Numbered from the stretch's first letter, positions 31,249 to 41,576 are shown. The stretch is DNA of 42,537 bases from an uncultured beta proteobacterium (GCA_903906695.1 CAIVLG010000209.1:1-42537), one strand, 5' to 3'. Numbers and translations: made by a program. Notes: generated by a model from the sequence alone, not told the origin.

Positions 31249-32391
31249 ATGAAACCTGTCATGAATCGCTTCAGCTTGCCAAAACTTATAGTCACCGCTG
31301 TTCTGTCATCGATGGTGCTTGCCTGTTCGCGCCCGCCAGCGGCACAGGAACCGGTGCGAGCCGTCAAGGTGCTGACGGTCAGCACCCAGAGTATGCAGGC
31401 CGGCCTGGAATTTGCGGGAGAGGTCAGGGCGCGGGTCGAATCGCCCTTGGCTTTTCGAGTGGCGGGCAAGATGACGAAACGTTTTGTTAATCTCGGCCAG
31501 CGTGTCACGGTCGGGCAGATGTTGGCACAGCTCGATGCAAAAGACTATCAACTGGCGACGGACGCTGCGCGGGCACAGCTCAACGCAGCACTGACCAATC
31601 GCGATCTGGCGGTCGCCGATTTCCGGCGTTTCAAGGAACTGAGGGATCAGAATTTCATCAGCGCGGCTGAACTGGAGCGTCGGGAAGCCGCCCTCAAGGC
31701 GGCCCAGGCGCAGCTGGAGCAGGCGCAGGCGCAGTTGTCTGGCCAGGGCAACCAGCAGACCTATACGACGCTGGCAGCCGATATCCCGGGTGTCGTGACG
31801 TCGGTGGAGGCGGAGGTGGGACAGGTGCTCGCTGCGGGAACGCCGGTACTGCGCATTGCACAGGATGGGCCGCGGGACGTTGTGTTTTCGGTGCCGGAAG
31901 ACCAGATTGCGAGGATCAGCCAGGGCTCGCCAGTGGACTTGCGCCAATGGTCATCCGGCAGCATGTTCAAGGGTCGGGTGCGCGAGGTCGCAGCCAGCGC
32001 TGATCCGGTGACGCGCACCTTTGCCGTCAAGGCGGCGCTAGCCGCCGCTGATGGTCTGCCCTTGGGCAGTACTGTCACGGTACTGCCCAAAGTCTTTGAC
32101 CGCAGTGGCGTTGACGTCATCAAATTGCCGACCACCGCGCTGCTACAGAATGGATCCTCTGCCGCGGTCTGGCTGCTGGAGCCGGGCAGCATGACAGTCA
32201 GGCTGCAGCCGGTGCAGGTCGCCAGCGCGGATGGCAACGAGGTGGTTCTGTCCAGCGGTTTGCAAAGCGGCATGCAGGTGGTGGTGGTCGGCGTGCACGT
32301 CCTGTCGCCCGGGCAGAAGGTGTCGATTTACAAACCGGAGTCGGCTGTGGCGAGTGCCCCTGCGGCCTCCCGCGGCGCATCGGCCAAGTGA
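31249..32391 (+). CDS. RND efflux periplasmic adaptor (membrane fusion) lipoprotein
   Basis: This 380-residue protein has a lipoprotein signal with the lipobox VLAC (C26), then the adaptor order: barrel-sandwich hybrid half (AFRVAGKMTKRFVNLGQRV), an alpha-helical hairpin at about 100-170 rich in Ala/Gln/Glu, the second half, a beta-barrel (VFSVPEDQIARI) and the membrane-proximal domain. It links the inner-membrane pump encoded 7 bp downstream to an outer-membrane channel, which is not encoded here. The Gln/Ala tail after residue 360 is low complexity. The exported substrate is unknown. ATG 31261 is an alternative start. Confidence 0.92.
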   Translation: MKPVMNRFSLPKLIVTAVLSSMVLACSRPPAAQEPVRAVKVLTVSTQSMQAGLEFAGEVRARVESPLAFRVAGKMTKRFVNLGQRVTVGQMLAQLDAKDYQLATDAARAQLNAALTNRDLAVADFRRFKELRDQNFISAAELERREAALKAAQAQLEQAQAQLSGQGNQQTYTTLAADIPGVVTSVEAEVGQVLAAGTPVLRIAQDGPRDVVFSVPEDQIARISQGSPVDLRQWSSGSMFKGRVREVAASADPVTRTFAVKAALAAADGLPLGSTVTVLPKVFDRSGVDVIKLPTTALLQNGSSAAVWLLEPGSMTVRLQPVQVASADGNEVVLSSGLQSGMQVVVVGVHVLSPGQKVSIYKPESAVASAPAASRGASAK

Positions 32392-32398
32392 GGCGCTG

Positions 32399-35300
32399 AT
32401 GACACAGGATCAACCCAAAGAGGCGTTCAACCTCTCCAAGTGGGCGCTGGATCATGTGGCGCTGACGCGCTACCTGATGCTTGTGCTGCTGCTGCTGGGT
32501 GCGGCGGCCTATTTCCAGTTGGGGCAGGATGAGGACCCGCCATTTACCTTCAGGCTCATGGTGGTACGCGCCTTCTGGCCCGGCGCCACCGCGCAGCAGA
32601 TGGCCGAGCAGGTGGCTGACAAGATCGAACGCACGCTGCAGGAGGTGCCCAGTGCTGACAAGATTCGCAGCTTTTCCAAGCCGGGCGAGGCCACCATCCT
32701 GTTTCAGATCAAGGACTCGACGCGGGCATCCGAGGTCAGCAATATCTGGTACGAGGTTCGAAAAAAGGTGGGAGATATGCGTGCCACCTTGCCTGGTGGC
32801 GTGCAGGGTCCATTTTTCAACGACGAGTTCGGCGATGTCTTCGGCACCATCTACGCGCTGGAGTCGGACGGTTTTTCTGATGCCGAAGTGAAGGACTTTG
32901 CCGACGAAGTGCGGCAAAAACTGCTCAAGGTCCCTGATGTTGCCAAGGTCGATCAGTTCGGGGCCCAGGACGAAAAGATTTACATCGAAATTTCGCAAAA
33001 ACGACTGGCGCAACTCGGACTCGATCTGAACCAGGTATTGGCGCAGTTGAACCAGCAGAACGCAGTGGAAAGCGCGGGCGCGGTGCAAACGCCACTGGAC
33101 GTTGTGCAGGTGCGCGTCGCTGGCCAGTTCGTTGCGATCGAGGAATTGCGAGCCATGCCGATCCGCGGCGCTTCGGGCAAACAACTGCGCCTGGGTGACA
33201 TTGCCAGCATCAAGCGCGCGTACGTTGATCCGGCGAGCATCAAAGTGCGCTTCCAGGGCCGCCAGGTACTGGCCCTGGGCGTCTCAATGGCCAAGGGGGG
33301 TGACATCGTTGCGCTGGGCAGGGCGCTCAAGCGATCAAGTGAGGACATCAATGCCGCTTTGCCGGCCGGCCTGCACCTGGTGGAAATCCAGGATCAGCCG
33401 GCGGCGGTGAGCCGCTCGGTCAATGAATTTGTGCGCACCCTGATCGAGGCAATCATCATTGTGCTGGGCGTGAGTTTCGTCAGTCTGGGTCTGCACAAGC
33501 GCGCCGGCGCGCAGCCCTGGTACCGGCGCTATTACGTCGACATGCACCCTGGACTGGTGGTTGGCATCACGATTCCACTGGTGTTGGCAGTGACCTTTCT
33601 GGGCATGAACTTCTGGGGCATTGGACTGCACAAAATTTCTCTGGGCTCGCTGATCATCGCGCTGGGCCTGCTGGTGGATGACGCCATCATTGCGGTCGAG
33701 ATGATGGTGCGCAAGATGGAAGAGGGCTACGACAAAGTGCGTGCCGCCACCTTTGCCTATGAAATCACGGCCATGCCGATGCTGACCGGAACGCTGATTA
33801 CCGCAGTTGGATTCATGCCGATTGGCATCGCACGATCGATGACCGGCGAATACACCTTCGCGATCTTTGCCGTGACCGTTCTGGCGCTCGTGATCAGCTG
33901 GCTGGTGTCGGTCTACTTCGTACCCTACCTTGGTACGCTGTTGCTACGAGTCAAACCGCATGCACAGGGCGACCATCCGCACGAGCTGTTCGACTCGCCT
34001 TTTTACAGCCTGTTCCGCCGGGCCGTCAACTGGTGCGTGCAATACCGTTGGCTGACGATAGGCATCACGCTCTTGACTTTTGCGCTCGGCATCGTCGGCA
34101 TGGGACAAGTGCAGCAGCAGTTCTTTCCCGATTCGAGTCGGGCCGAAATTCTGCTCGATGTCTGGTACCCGGAAGGCACCTCATTTGCCGCCAATGAATC
34201 GACGACCCGGCGCATTGAGGCGCGGCTGATGCAGGAGGCGGGTGTAGAGAGTGTGACAACCTGGGTCGGCTCGGGGGTCCCGCGTTTCTACCTGCCGCTC
34301 GATACCATCTTCACGCAAAGCAATGTGTCGCAGTTCATCATCCTGCCCAAGGATTTGACTTTGCGAGAGTCGATCCGCGTCAAATTGCCGGCCTTGATGG
34401 CGCAGCAGTTCCCTGAAATCCGGGCCCGTGTCAAGATTCTTCCGAATGGCCCGCCGGTGGCTTATCCGGTGCAGTTCCGGGTTATCGGTGGCCAGCCTGC
34501 GGCGCTGCGCGCTCGGGCTGACGAGGTCAAGGCGCTGTTGCGCGAGAACCCGAATATGCGGGGTGTCAACGACAACTGGAATGAATCGGTCAAGGTCATG
34601 CGGCTCGATGTCGACCAGAGCAAGGCGCGTACCCTTGGCGTCAGCAGTCAGTCGATTGCGCAGGCGGCTCGGGTCATGCTCTCGGGCAGCAGCGTCGGCC
34701 AGTTTCGCGATGGCGACAAGCTGATCGACATCGTGCTGCGCCAGCCAGCGGATGAACGCGATGCGATCACCGACATTGCCAACGCTTACCTGCCCAGCGC
34801 CAGTGGCAGGGCGATTCCACTGCTGCAGATCGCAAAGCCTGTTCTTGACTGGGAGCCGGGCGTCCTGTGGCGCGAGAACCGTGACTATGCCATCACGGTT
34901 CAAGGTGATGTTGTGGAAGGCCTGCAAGGTGCCACGGTAACGGCTGAGCTGCTGCCCCGGCTGCGCGCCCTGGAAGCGAGCTGGAAGGCCCGGGGCATGA
35001 GTGCTCACCGGATCGAAGTGGCAGGGGCGACCGAGGAAAGCAGCAAGGGCTCGGCTTCAATCGCCGCTGGTATTCCGATCATGCTTTTCATCACTTTCAC
35101 CCTGTTGATGTTGCAGTTGCACAGCTTCAGCCGGGCCATGCTGGTGTTTCTGACCGGGCCGCTGGGTGTCGCCGGTGTGGCTGCTGCCTTGATGGCGTCG
35201 GGACGACCCTTTGGCTTTGTCGCCTTGTTGGGTGTGATTGCGCTGATGGGCATGATTCAGCGCAATTCGGTGATCCTGATTGACCAGATCGAGCAGGACC

Positions 35301-35548
35301 GCGCCAGGGGAGTGCCGGCCTGGGAGGCGATTGTCGAGTCGGCGGTGCGGCGCTTGCGTCCGATCGTGCTGACCGCCGCCGCCGCTGTGCTGGCGATGCT
35401 TCCCTTGTCGCGTTCGGTCTTTTGGGGTCCGATGGCGGTTGCCATCATGGGGGGTTTGATGGTCGCCACAGTGCTGACGCTGCTGGCCTTGCCCGCCATG
35501 TACGCGGCCTGGTTCAGGGTCCGGCGCGAGAACGGCGTAGCAGGTTAA
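32399..35548 (+). CDS. RND efflux pump inner-membrane transporter
   Basis: I start this 1049-residue pump at ATG 32399 (GAGG six bases upstream); the frame extends 5' only over the adaptor end. It has the RND plan: helix 1 near 20-38, two large periplasmic loops (about 40-340 and 575-855), and helix groups after each. The proton-relay pair GLLVDDAII lies in helix 4. The motif GQDEDPPFTFRLMVV after helix 1 is typical of the hydrophobe/amphiphile branch found in many proteobacteria. It exports a substrate by proton exchange with the adaptor. No dedicated outer-membrane channel or regulator lies alongside. Its stop lies 59 bp before tRNA-Leu. Confidence 0.93.
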   Translation: MTQDQPKEAFNLSKWALDHVALTRYLMLVLLLLGAAAYFQLGQDEDPPFTFRLMVVRAFWPGATAQQMAEQVADKIERTLQEVPSADKIRSFSKPGEATILFQIKDSTRASEVSNIWYEVRKKVGDMRATLPGGVQGPFFNDEFGDVFGTIYALESDGFSDAEVKDFADEVRQKLLKVPDVAKVDQFGAQDEKIYIEISQKRLAQLGLDLNQVLAQLNQQNAVESAGAVQTPLDVVQVRVAGQFVAIEELRAMPIRGASGKQLRLGDIASIKRAYVDPASIKVRFQGRQVLALGVSMAKGGDIVALGRALKRSSEDINAALPAGLHLVEIQDQPAAVSRSVNEFVRTLIEAIIIVLGVSFVSLGLHKRAGAQPWYRRYYVDMHPGLVVGITIPLVLAVTFLGMNFWGIGLHKISLGSLIIALGLLVDDAIIAVEMMVRKMEEGYDKVRAATFAYEITAMPMLTGTLITAVGFMPIGIARSMTGEYTFAIFAVTVLALVISWLVSVYFVPYLGTLLLRVKPHAQGDHPHELFDSPFYSLFRRAVNWCVQYRWLTIGITLLTFALGIVGMGQVQQQFFPDSSRAEILLDVWYPEGTSFAANESTTRRIEARLMQEAGVESVTTWVGSGVPRFYLPLDTIFTQSNVSQFIILPKDLTLRESIRVKLPALMAQQFPEIRARVKILPNGPPVAYPVQFRVIGGQPAALRARADEVKALLRENPNMRGVNDNWNESVKVMRLDVDQSKARTLGVSSQSIAQAARVMLSGSSVGQFRDGDKLIDIVLRQPADERDAITDIANAYLPSASGRAIPLLQIAKPVLDWEPGVLWRENRDYAITVQGDVVEGLQGATVTAELLPRLRALEASWKARGMSAHRIEVAGATEESSKGSASIAAGIPIMLFITFTLLMLQLHSFSRAMLVFLTGPLGVAGVAAALMASGRPFGFVALLGVIALMGMIQRNSVILIDQIEQDRARGVPAWEAIVESAVRRLRPIVLTAAAAVLAMLPLSRSVFWGPMAVAIMGGLMVATVLTLLALPAMYAAWFRVRRENGVAG

Positions 35549-35607
35549 AATGTCCCATTGAAAGTTTTCCCGGGGGTGGGTTTGGCAGGCCGACCCCCTT
35601 TGTTTTT

Positions 35608-35694
35608 GCGCGGGTGGCGAAATTGGTAGACGCACCAGGTTTAGGTCCTGACGGTAGTAATACTGTGGGGGTTCGAGTCCCCCCCCGCGCACCA
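35608..35694 (+). tRNA. tRNA-Leu (anticodon TAG)
   Basis: The 87-nt tRNA has a 7-bp acceptor stem (GCGCGGG/CCCGCGC) with the 3' ACCA encoded. The anticodon stem CAGG/CCTG encloses the loop TTTAGGT, giving anticodon TAG, and the long variable arm typical of class II Leu tRNAs follows. The T loop is GTTCGAGTC. It lies between the RND pump and tig. I found no clear promoter, only a weak TAAAAT at the pump stop codon. Confidence 0.95.
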
Positions 35695-35703
35695 ATGTTA
35701 TGT

Positions 35704-35732
35704 GTTTGCGGGACAGATCTTTAGCTCTGTCC
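35704..35732 (+). repeat. 29-bp hairpin repeat, copy 1
   Basis: The copy reads GTTTGCGGGACAG through TTTAGC to TCTGTCC. GGACAGA and TCTGTCC form a perfect 7-bp stem around an 8-base loop. It begins nine bases after the tRNA-Leu CCA end and has an identical copy 43 bp on. Confidence 0.85.
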
Positions 35733-35746
35733 CCAACCGTTTGTAA

Positions 35747-35775
35747 GTTTGCGGGACAGATCTTTAGCTCTGTCC
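35747..35775 (+). repeat. 29-bp hairpin repeat, copy 2
   Basis: Identical over 29 bp to 35704-35732 with the same hairpin, ending 26 bases before the tig start. Tandem hairpins between tRNA-Leu and tig could serve as processing or stabilising signals in a shared transcript, or may simply be a dispersed REP-like family. Confidence 0.85.
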
Positions 35776-35801
35776 ACAACTAATTTGATAGGAGGTCTTA
35801 A

Positions 35802-37112
35802 ATGACTGTTACCGTTGAGACTCTGCAGAAGCTGGAACGAAAGATGACGCTGACGGTGCCTGTCGGCAATGTCCAATCGGAGGTCGAGGCACGTTTGAAG
35901 AAACTCGCCCGCACTGTCAAGATGGATGGTTTCCGTCCGGGCAAGGTGCCGATGAACGTGGTCACCCAGCGTTACGGTTATTCGGTTCACTACGAAGTCC
36001 TGAATGACAAAGTGGGTGAGGCTTTCGCCGCTGCAGCCAATGAAGCCAATTTGCGTGTTGCCGGCCAGCCTCAGATCACGGAAAAGGAAACTTCGCCCGA
36101 AGGTGAAATGGCGTTTGACGCGATCTTCGAGGTCTACCCGGAAGTCACTATCGGCGACTTGAGCAGCGCTGAAGTGCAAAAGATTTCGACCGAAGTGACC
36201 GACGTCGCGATCGACAAAACGCTGGACATCCTGCGCAAGCAGCGCCGCACTTTTGCCCTACGCGCCCATGATGCGCCGGCGCAGCCTGGGGACCGTGTGA
36301 CGGTTGATTTTGAGGGCAAGATTGATGGTGAAGCCTTCGACGGAGGAAAGGCCGAGGCGTTCCAGTTCATCATCGGCGATGGCCAGATGCTGAAAGAATT
36401 TGAAGATGCAACCGGCGGTATGAAGGCCGGCGAGAGCAAGACGTTCCAGCTCGCTTTTCCGGCTGATTACCATGGCAAGGACGTAGCTGGAAAGAGTGCC
36501 GACTTCATGGTGACCGTCAAGAAAATCGAGGCCGCTCATCTGCCGGAAGTGAACGATGCGCTGGCCAAGTCGCTCGGCATCGCAGATGCCACGGTACAGG
36601 GTTTGAGAGCCGACGTCAGGAGGAACCTGGAACGTGAAGTCAAGTTTCGCTTGCTTGCTCGTAACAAGCAGGCTGTGATGGACGCGCTGGTCGGAAAGGC
36701 CGAACTTGATCTGCCCAAGGCGAGCGTGCAGGCGGAAGTCAATCGCTTGATGGAAGGTGCTCGCGCCGATCTGAAACAGCGTGGCATTAAGGATGCTGAC
36801 AAGACGCCGATGCCGGAAGACATTTTTCTACCGCAAGCCGAGCGCCGAGTGCGTCTTGGCCTGGTGGTGGCCGAACTGGTGCGCTCGCAAAAGCTGCAGG
36901 CCAGACCGGAGCAAATCAAGGCGCATATTGAAGAGCTTGCGGCGAGCTATGAAAAACCCTCTGAAGTGGTGCGCTGGTATTACAGCGACAACAATCGCCT
37001 GGCCGAGGTTGAAGCGATTGTGATCGAGAACAATGTGACCGAATTCGTTATGGGCAAAACCACTGTAATTGAGAAAAATCTGTCATTTGATGAACTGATG
37101 GCTCAGAACTGA
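35802..37112 (+). CDS. tig: Trigger factor (ribosome-associated chaperone)
   Basis: This 436-residue chaperone has the N-terminal ribosome-docking domain with the signature GFRPGKVP near residue 44. A FKBP-like peptidyl-prolyl isomerase domain (about 150-240, [19 protein letters not shown]) and the helical C-terminal cradle follow. It binds nascent chains at the ribosome exit and helps them fold. An ideal GGAGG site precedes the ATG. It heads the conserved proteobacterial order tig-clpP-clpX-lon. Two 29-bp hairpin repeats and tRNA-Leu lie just upstream. Confidence 0.97.
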   Translation: MTVTVETLQKLERKMTLTVPVGNVQSEVEARLKKLARTVKMDGFRPGKVPMNVVTQRYGYSVHYEVLNDKVGEAFAAAANEANLRVAGQPQITEKETSPEGEMAFDAIFEVYPEVTIGDLSSAEVQKISTEVTDVAIDKTLDILRKQRRTFALRAHDAPAQPGDRVTVDFEGKIDGEAFDGGKAEAFQFIIGDGQMLKEFEDATGGMKAGESKTFQLAFPADYHGKDVAGKSADFMVTVKKIEAAHLPEVNDALAKSLGIADATVQGLRADVRRNLEREVKFRLLARNKQAVMDALVGKAELDLPKASVQAEVNRLMEGARADLKQRGIKDADKTPMPEDIFLPQAERRVRLGLVVAELVRSQKLQARPEQIKAHIEELAASYEKPSEVVRWYYSDNNRLAEVEAIVIENNVTEFVMGKTTVIEKNLSFDELMAQN

Positions 37113-37161
37113 CAGCGGCGGCATCTTTTTTCGGTACAGTAGGAATCTATCAGGAGAAGTC

Positions 37162-37782
37162 ATGAACGAGCGATTGGCTGCAATGGAAACTCAGGGCCTG
37201 GGCATGATCCCGATGGTGATTGAGCAATCGGGTCGCGGTGAGCGGTCTTATGACATCTATTCGCGTCTGTTGAAAGAGCGTGTGATCTTCCTGGTCGGTC
37301 CGGTTAACGATCATGTGGCGAATCTGGTCGTGGCCCAATTGCTGTTTCTGGAAAGTGAAAATCCGGACAAGGATATTTCCTTCTACATCAACTCTCCCGG
37401 CGGTTCGGTGAGTTCGGGCATGGCGATCTTTGACACCATGAATTTCATCAAGCCCGACGTCTCGACACTGTGCACCGGGATGGCTGCCAGCATGGGCGCA
37501 TTTTTGCTGGCTGCAGGCGCCAAGGGAAAACGCTTCTCGCTGCCCAACTCCAAAGTCATGATCCACCAGCCTTCGGGCGGCAGCCAAGGACAGGCGACGG
37601 AGATCGAGATTCAGGCGCGGGAAATTCTGAAGACGCGTGAGCAGTTGAACAAGATTCTTGCCGAGCGGACCGGACAGCCGTTGGAACGCATTGAGCGCGA
37701 CACTGAGCGCGACTATTACATGTCGGCGGAGGAGTGCAGGGAATATGGTCTGATTGACAAGGTCATCTCCAAACGGGCGTAG
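37162..37782 (+). CDS. clpP: ATP-dependent Clp protease proteolytic subunit
   Basis: The 206-residue serine protease has the triad S110 (GMAASMGAF), H135 (KVMIHQP) and D180 (IERDTERD). It forms a double heptameric chamber fed by ClpX or ClpA. The N-terminal segment up to [14 protein letters not shown] is the propeptide region usual in proteobacteria. The ribosome site AGGAGAAG precedes the ATG. The 49-bp gap after tig holds no clear terminator, so the two may share a transcript; clpX begins 5 bp downstream. Confidence 0.97.
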   Translation: MNERLAAMETQGLGMIPMVIEQSGRGERSYDIYSRLLKERVIFLVGPVNDHVANLVVAQLLFLESENPDKDISFYINSPGGSVSSGMAIFDTMNFIKPDVSTLCTGMAASMGAFLLAAGAKGKRFSLPNSKVMIHQPSGGSQGQATEIEIQAREILKTREQLNKILAERTGQPLERIERDTERDYYMSAEECREYGLIDKVISKRA

Positions 37783-37787
37783 TTCAT

Positions 37788-39053
37788 ATGGCTGAAAAAA
37801 AAGGCTCCTCCGGCGAGAAAACGCTTTACTGCTCTTTTTGCGGCAAGAGTCAGCACGAGGTCAAGAAACTGATTGCCGGTCCGTCGGTTTTTGTCTGCGA
37901 CGAGTGCATTGCACTTTGCAATGACATTATTCGCGATGAAATGCCAGCCGCAGGTGCGGCCGGAACGGCCGGTGCCGAACTGCCAACGCCGGCCGAAATC
38001 AAAGCCAATCTGGACAATTATGTAATTGGTCAGGAGACCGCCAAGAGAACTCTCGCGGTGGCGGTTTACAACCACTACAAGCGTCTGCGGCACCAGCAAA
38101 ATGCCAAGAAGGATGAAGTTGAACTGGCCAAGAGCAATATCTTGCTGATCGGCCCGACCGGGTCCGGTAAGACCTTGCTGGCACAAACCCTGGCGCGCAT
38201 GCTCGACGTGCCTTTTGTGATGGCCGATGCGACCACGCTGACGGAAGCCGGTTATGTGGGAGAAGATGTCGAAAACATTGTTCTCAAGCTGTTACAAAGT
38301 TGCAATTACGATGTCGAGCGGGCGCAGCGCGGCATTGTCTACATCGACGAGATCGACAAGATTTCCCGCAAGTCGGACAACCCCTCGATCACGCGCGATG
38401 TCTCGGGCGAGGGTGTTCAGCAGGCTTTGCTCAAGCTGATTGAAGGCACCATGGCCAGTGTGCCACCACAGGGGGGGCGCAAACACCCGAATCAGGATTT
38501 TGTCCAGGTAGACACGACCAACATTCTTTTTATTTGCGGTGGTGCATTCTTCGGCCTCGAAAAAGTCATCGAAAACCGCACCGAATCTTCGGGCATGGGC
38601 TTTGGTGCCAGCGTCAAGAGCAAGGCCGAGCGCAGTCTGACCCAGGTCTTCAAGGAGGTGGAGCCGGAAGACCTGATCAAGTTTGGTCTGATTCCTGAAT
38701 TGGTGGGCCGCATGCCGGTGGTGGCCACCTTGAGCGAATTGACGGAAGAGGCATTGGTGCAGATACTGACCGAGCCCAAGAACGCCCTGGTCAAGCAGTA
38801 CAGCAAACTGCTGGCCATGGAAGGTGTTGACCTGGAGATTCGTCAGTCAGCATTGCAGGCGATCGCCAAGAAGGCACTGGCCCGCAAGACGGGCGCACGC
38901 GGCCTGCGCTCGATTCTTGAGCAGGCACTGATCGACATCATGTACGAGCTACCAACCACCGCCAATGTAGACAAGGTTGTGGTTGACGAATCGACCATCA
39001 TAGAGAACAAGCCGCCTTTGCTGGTGTATCGCGAGAGCGCGCGGCAGGCCTGA
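37788..39053 (+). CDS. clpX: ATP-dependent Clp protease ATP-binding subunit ClpX
   Basis: This 421-residue AAA+ unfoldase has an N-terminal four-Cys zinc domain (CSFC near residue 15 and CDEC near 42). It also has Walker [12 protein letters not shown], pore loop GYVGEDV, Walker [11 protein letters not shown], the RKH loop, and sensor and arginine-finger regions further on. It recognises tagged or specific proteins and threads them into ClpP. It starts 5 bp after clpP, an obvious operon. All key residues appear intact. Confidence 0.97.
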   Translation: MAEKKGSSGEKTLYCSFCGKSQHEVKKLIAGPSVFVCDECIALCNDIIRDEMPAAGAAGTAGAELPTPAEIKANLDNYVIGQETAKRTLAVAVYNHYKRLRHQQNAKKDEVELAKSNILLIGPTGSGKTLLAQTLARMLDVPFVMADATTLTEAGYVGEDVENIVLKLLQSCNYDVERAQRGIVYIDEIDKISRKSDNPSITRDVSGEGVQQALLKLIEGTMASVPPQGGRKHPNQDFVQVDTTNILFICGGAFFGLEKVIENRTESSGMGFGASVKSKAERSLTQVFKEVEPEDLIKFGLIPELVGRMPVVATLSELTEEALVQILTEPKNALVKQYSKLLAMEGVDLEIRQSALQAIAKKALARKTGARGLRSILEQALIDIMYELPTTANVDKVVVDESTIIENKPPLLVYRESARQA

Positions 39054-39067
39054 TTTTGCGTCGGTGG

Positions 39068-39095
39068 CTTGAAAACCAGCGTTGCTGATCCATAT
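39068..39095 (+). promoter_or_regulatory. Heat-shock (sigma32-type) promoter for lon
   Basis: CTTGAAA at 39068-39074 matches the sigma32 -35 box perfectly. A 13-base spacer is followed by ATCCATAT at 39088-39095, which matches the -10 consensus CCCCATNT at six of eight positions. It lies in the 69-bp gap between clpX and the lon ATG. This is the expected place for heat induction of lon, as in other proteobacteria. Confidence 0.65.
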
Positions 39096-39122
39096 TTGAC
39101 AGGTAACAAAGAGGTTTCCCCT

Positions 39123-41567
39123 ATGTCTGGCCATTCTCCACTACCTGCTACCGCTCTGGACCTGCCGCTGCTGCCTTTGCGCGATGTGGTTGTTTTTCCC
39201 CACATGGTGATTCCACTGTTTGTCGGGCGGCCCAAGAGCATCAAAGCGCTGGAAACGGCGATGGAGAACGAGCGGCGCATCATGCTGGTGGCGCAGAAGG
39301 CTGCCGCCAAAGACGATCCTGTGGTCGGCGACATGTTCGATGTGGGCTGCATTTCGACCATCCTGCAGTTGTTGAAATTGCCGGACGGCACTGTCAAAGT
39401 ACTGGTGGAGGGTCAGCAGCGCGCGCGTGTGAACCGAATTGAAGATGGCGAACTGCACTTTGTAGCCAACGTCACACCGGTCGTGGAGATGCCGGAATCA
39501 CAGGCCAGTCCTCGCGCGAAAGCCAGTGAAATTGAGGCTTTGCGCCGCGCTGTGATGCAGCAATTTGAACAGTATGTCAAGCTCAACAAGAAAATTCCGC
39601 CTGAAATCCTGACCTCGATTTCCAGTATCGACGACGCCGGTCGTCTGGCTGACACGATAGCTGCGCATTTGCCACTGAAACTCGAAAACAAGCAGGCCGT
39701 GCTTGGTCTGGCCGACTTTAAGGAGCGGCTTGAGAACCTGTTTGAGCAGATCGAGCGCGAAGTTGATATCCTCAACGTGGACAAGAAGATTCGCGGCCGC
39801 GTCAAGCGGCAGATGGAGAAGAACCAGCGCGATTTTTACCTGAATGAACAGGTGAAGGCGATCCAGAAGGAATTGGGTGAGGGTGAGGAAGGTGCCGACA
39901 TCGACGAGATCGAGAAGAAAATCAAGTCGGCCAAGATGCCCAAGGAGGCACTCAAGAAAGCGGAGGGCGAGTTCAAGAAGCTCAAACTGATGTCGCCGAT
40001 GTCGGCTGAAGCTACCGTGGTGCGAAATTACATCGATGTGCTAACGGCCTTGCCCTGGGCCAGCAAGACCAAGATCAAACACAATCTGGGGCACGCTGAA
40101 CAAGTACTCAACGAAGACCATTACGGCCTGGAAAAGGTGAAGGACCGGATTCTCGAATATCTGGCGGTGCAACAGAGGGTTGAAAAGGTCAAAGCCCCGA
40201 TTCTGTGCCTGGTCGGGCCGCCCGGAGTCGGCAAGACCTCGCTCGGGCAATCTGTGGCCAAGGCGACCGGCCGCAAATATGTGCGCATGGCTCTGGGTGG
40301 CATGCGCGACGAGGCCGAAATTCGCGGCCACCGGCGCACCTACATCGGTGCCATGCCGGGCAAGGTGTTGCAAAGCCTGTCCAAGGTCGGTACCCGCAAC
40401 CCCCTGTTTTTGCTCGATGAGATTGACAAGCTTGGGACCGACTTCCGCGGTGATCCTTCAAGTGCGCTGCTGGAGGTGCTGGACCCGGAGCAGAACCACA
40501 AGTTTGGCGATCATTACGTCGAGGTCGACTTTGACCTGAGCGACGTCATGTTTGTCGCGACTTCCAACTCGATGAATATTCCGCCGGCGCTGTTGGACCG
40601 CATGGAGGTGATTCGGCTGTCGGGTTACACCGAGGACGAAAAGACCAATATTGCGATCAAGTTCCTGTTGCCCAAGCAACTCAAGAACAACGGTGTCAAG
40701 GAAGAGGAGTTGCAGATCACCGATGACGCGGTGCGCGACATCATCCGTTACTACACACGCGAGGCTGGTGTGCGATCGCTGGAGCGGGAGTTGTCGAAAA
40801 TTTGCCGCAAGGTGGTCAAAGGCTTGCAGCTCAAGAGGATGGTGCCGCAGGTCAAAGTCGACGCCGAGAACCTGAACGATTTTCTAGGTGTGCGCAAGTA
40901 CTCTTACGGGCGCGCCGAAAAGCAGAATCAGGTGGGTCAGGTAGTCGGTCTGGCGTGGACTGAGGTCGGTGGCGATCTGCTCACGATTGAAGCCGCCATG
41001 ATGCCCGGCAAGGGCGTCATCACGCGTACTGGATCGCTCGGCGACGTCATGAAGGAATCGGTGGAGGCGGCGCGCACCGTGGTGCGCAGTCGTTCGCGGC
41101 GGCTGGGGATCAAGGACGAGTTCTTCGAGAAGAAGGACATTCACATCCATGTGCCCGACGGTGCCACACCAAAGGACGGCCCGAGCGCCGGTGCCGCCAT
41201 GACCACCGCCTTTGTCTCGGCCATGACTGGTATTGCGGTGCGTGCCGACGTCGCCATGACTGGCGAGATTACCTTGCGTGGCGAAGTCACGGCCATCGGT
41301 GGGCTCAAGGAAAAACTGCTGGCGGCATTGCGCGGCGGTATCCGGACGGTGCTGATCCCGGAGGAGAACGCGAAGGATTTGCAGGACATTCCGGAGAACG
41401 TCAAGAACGGTCTGGAGATTGTGCCGGTGCGCTGGATCGACAAGGTGCTCGAAATTGCGCTGGAAAGGATGCCGTCGGCACTGTCTGATGAGGAGGCCGT
41501 CGTGGTGCCTGCATCGGTGGAGGTGTCGGCAGCTGTTCCGGTCCAGCCGGGGTCGGTCAAGCACTGA
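39123..41567 (+). CDS. lon: ATP-dependent protease La (Lon)
   Basis: This 814-residue Lon begins at ATG 39123 with AAAGAGG upstream; the frame opens earlier with a TTG but adds no family sequence. The N-terminal substrate domain starts LPLLPLRDVVVFPHMVIPL. The AAA+ module has Walker A GPPGVGKTSLGQ and Walker B LFLLDEIDKL. The C-terminal protease has the catalytic dyad Ser in KDGPSAGAAM and Lys in IGGLKEKLLAA. It degrades misfolded and regulatory proteins. A sigma32-like promoter precedes it. A short Val/Ala-rich tail follows the protease domain. Confidence 0.97.
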   Translation: MSGHSPLPATALDLPLLPLRDVVVFPHMVIPLFVGRPKSIKALETAMENERRIMLVAQKAAAKDDPVVGDMFDVGCISTILQLLKLPDGTVKVLVEGQQRARVNRIEDGELHFVANVTPVVEMPESQASPRAKASEIEALRRAVMQQFEQYVKLNKKIPPEILTSISSIDDAGRLADTIAAHLPLKLENKQAVLGLADFKERLENLFEQIEREVDILNVDKKIRGRVKRQMEKNQRDFYLNEQVKAIQKELGEGEEGADIDEIEKKIKSAKMPKEALKKAEGEFKKLKLMSPMSAEATVVRNYIDVLTALPWASKTKIKHNLGHAEQVLNEDHYGLEKVKDRILEYLAVQQRVEKVKAPILCLVGPPGVGKTSLGQSVAKATGRKYVRMALGGMRDEAEIRGHRRTYIGAMPGKVLQSLSKVGTRNPLFLLDEIDKLGTDFRGDPSSALLEVLDPEQNHKFGDHYVEVDFDLSDVMFVATSNSMNIPPALLDRMEVIRLSGYTEDEKTNIAIKFLLPKQLKNNGVKEEELQITDDAVRDIIRYYTREAGVRSLERELSKICRKVVKGLQLKRMVPQVKVDAENLNDFLGVRKYSYGRAEKQNQVGQVVGLAWTEVGGDLLTIEAAMMPGKGVITRTGSLGDVMKESVEAARTVVRSRSRRLGIKDEFFEKKDIHIHVPDGATPKDGPSAGAAMTTAFVSAMTGIAVRADVAMTGEITLRGEVTAIGGLKEKLLAALRGGIRTVLIPEENAKDLQDIPENVKNGLEIVPVRWIDKVLEIALERMPSALSDEEAVVVPASVEVSAAVPVQPGSVKH

Positions 41568-41576
41568 AATCTGCGT

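Noticed and set aside
35704..35775. CRISPR-like repeats before tig
   Set aside because: Only two copies, each with its own hairpin, one short 14-base gap and no cas gene. This fits a REP-like repeat, not an array.
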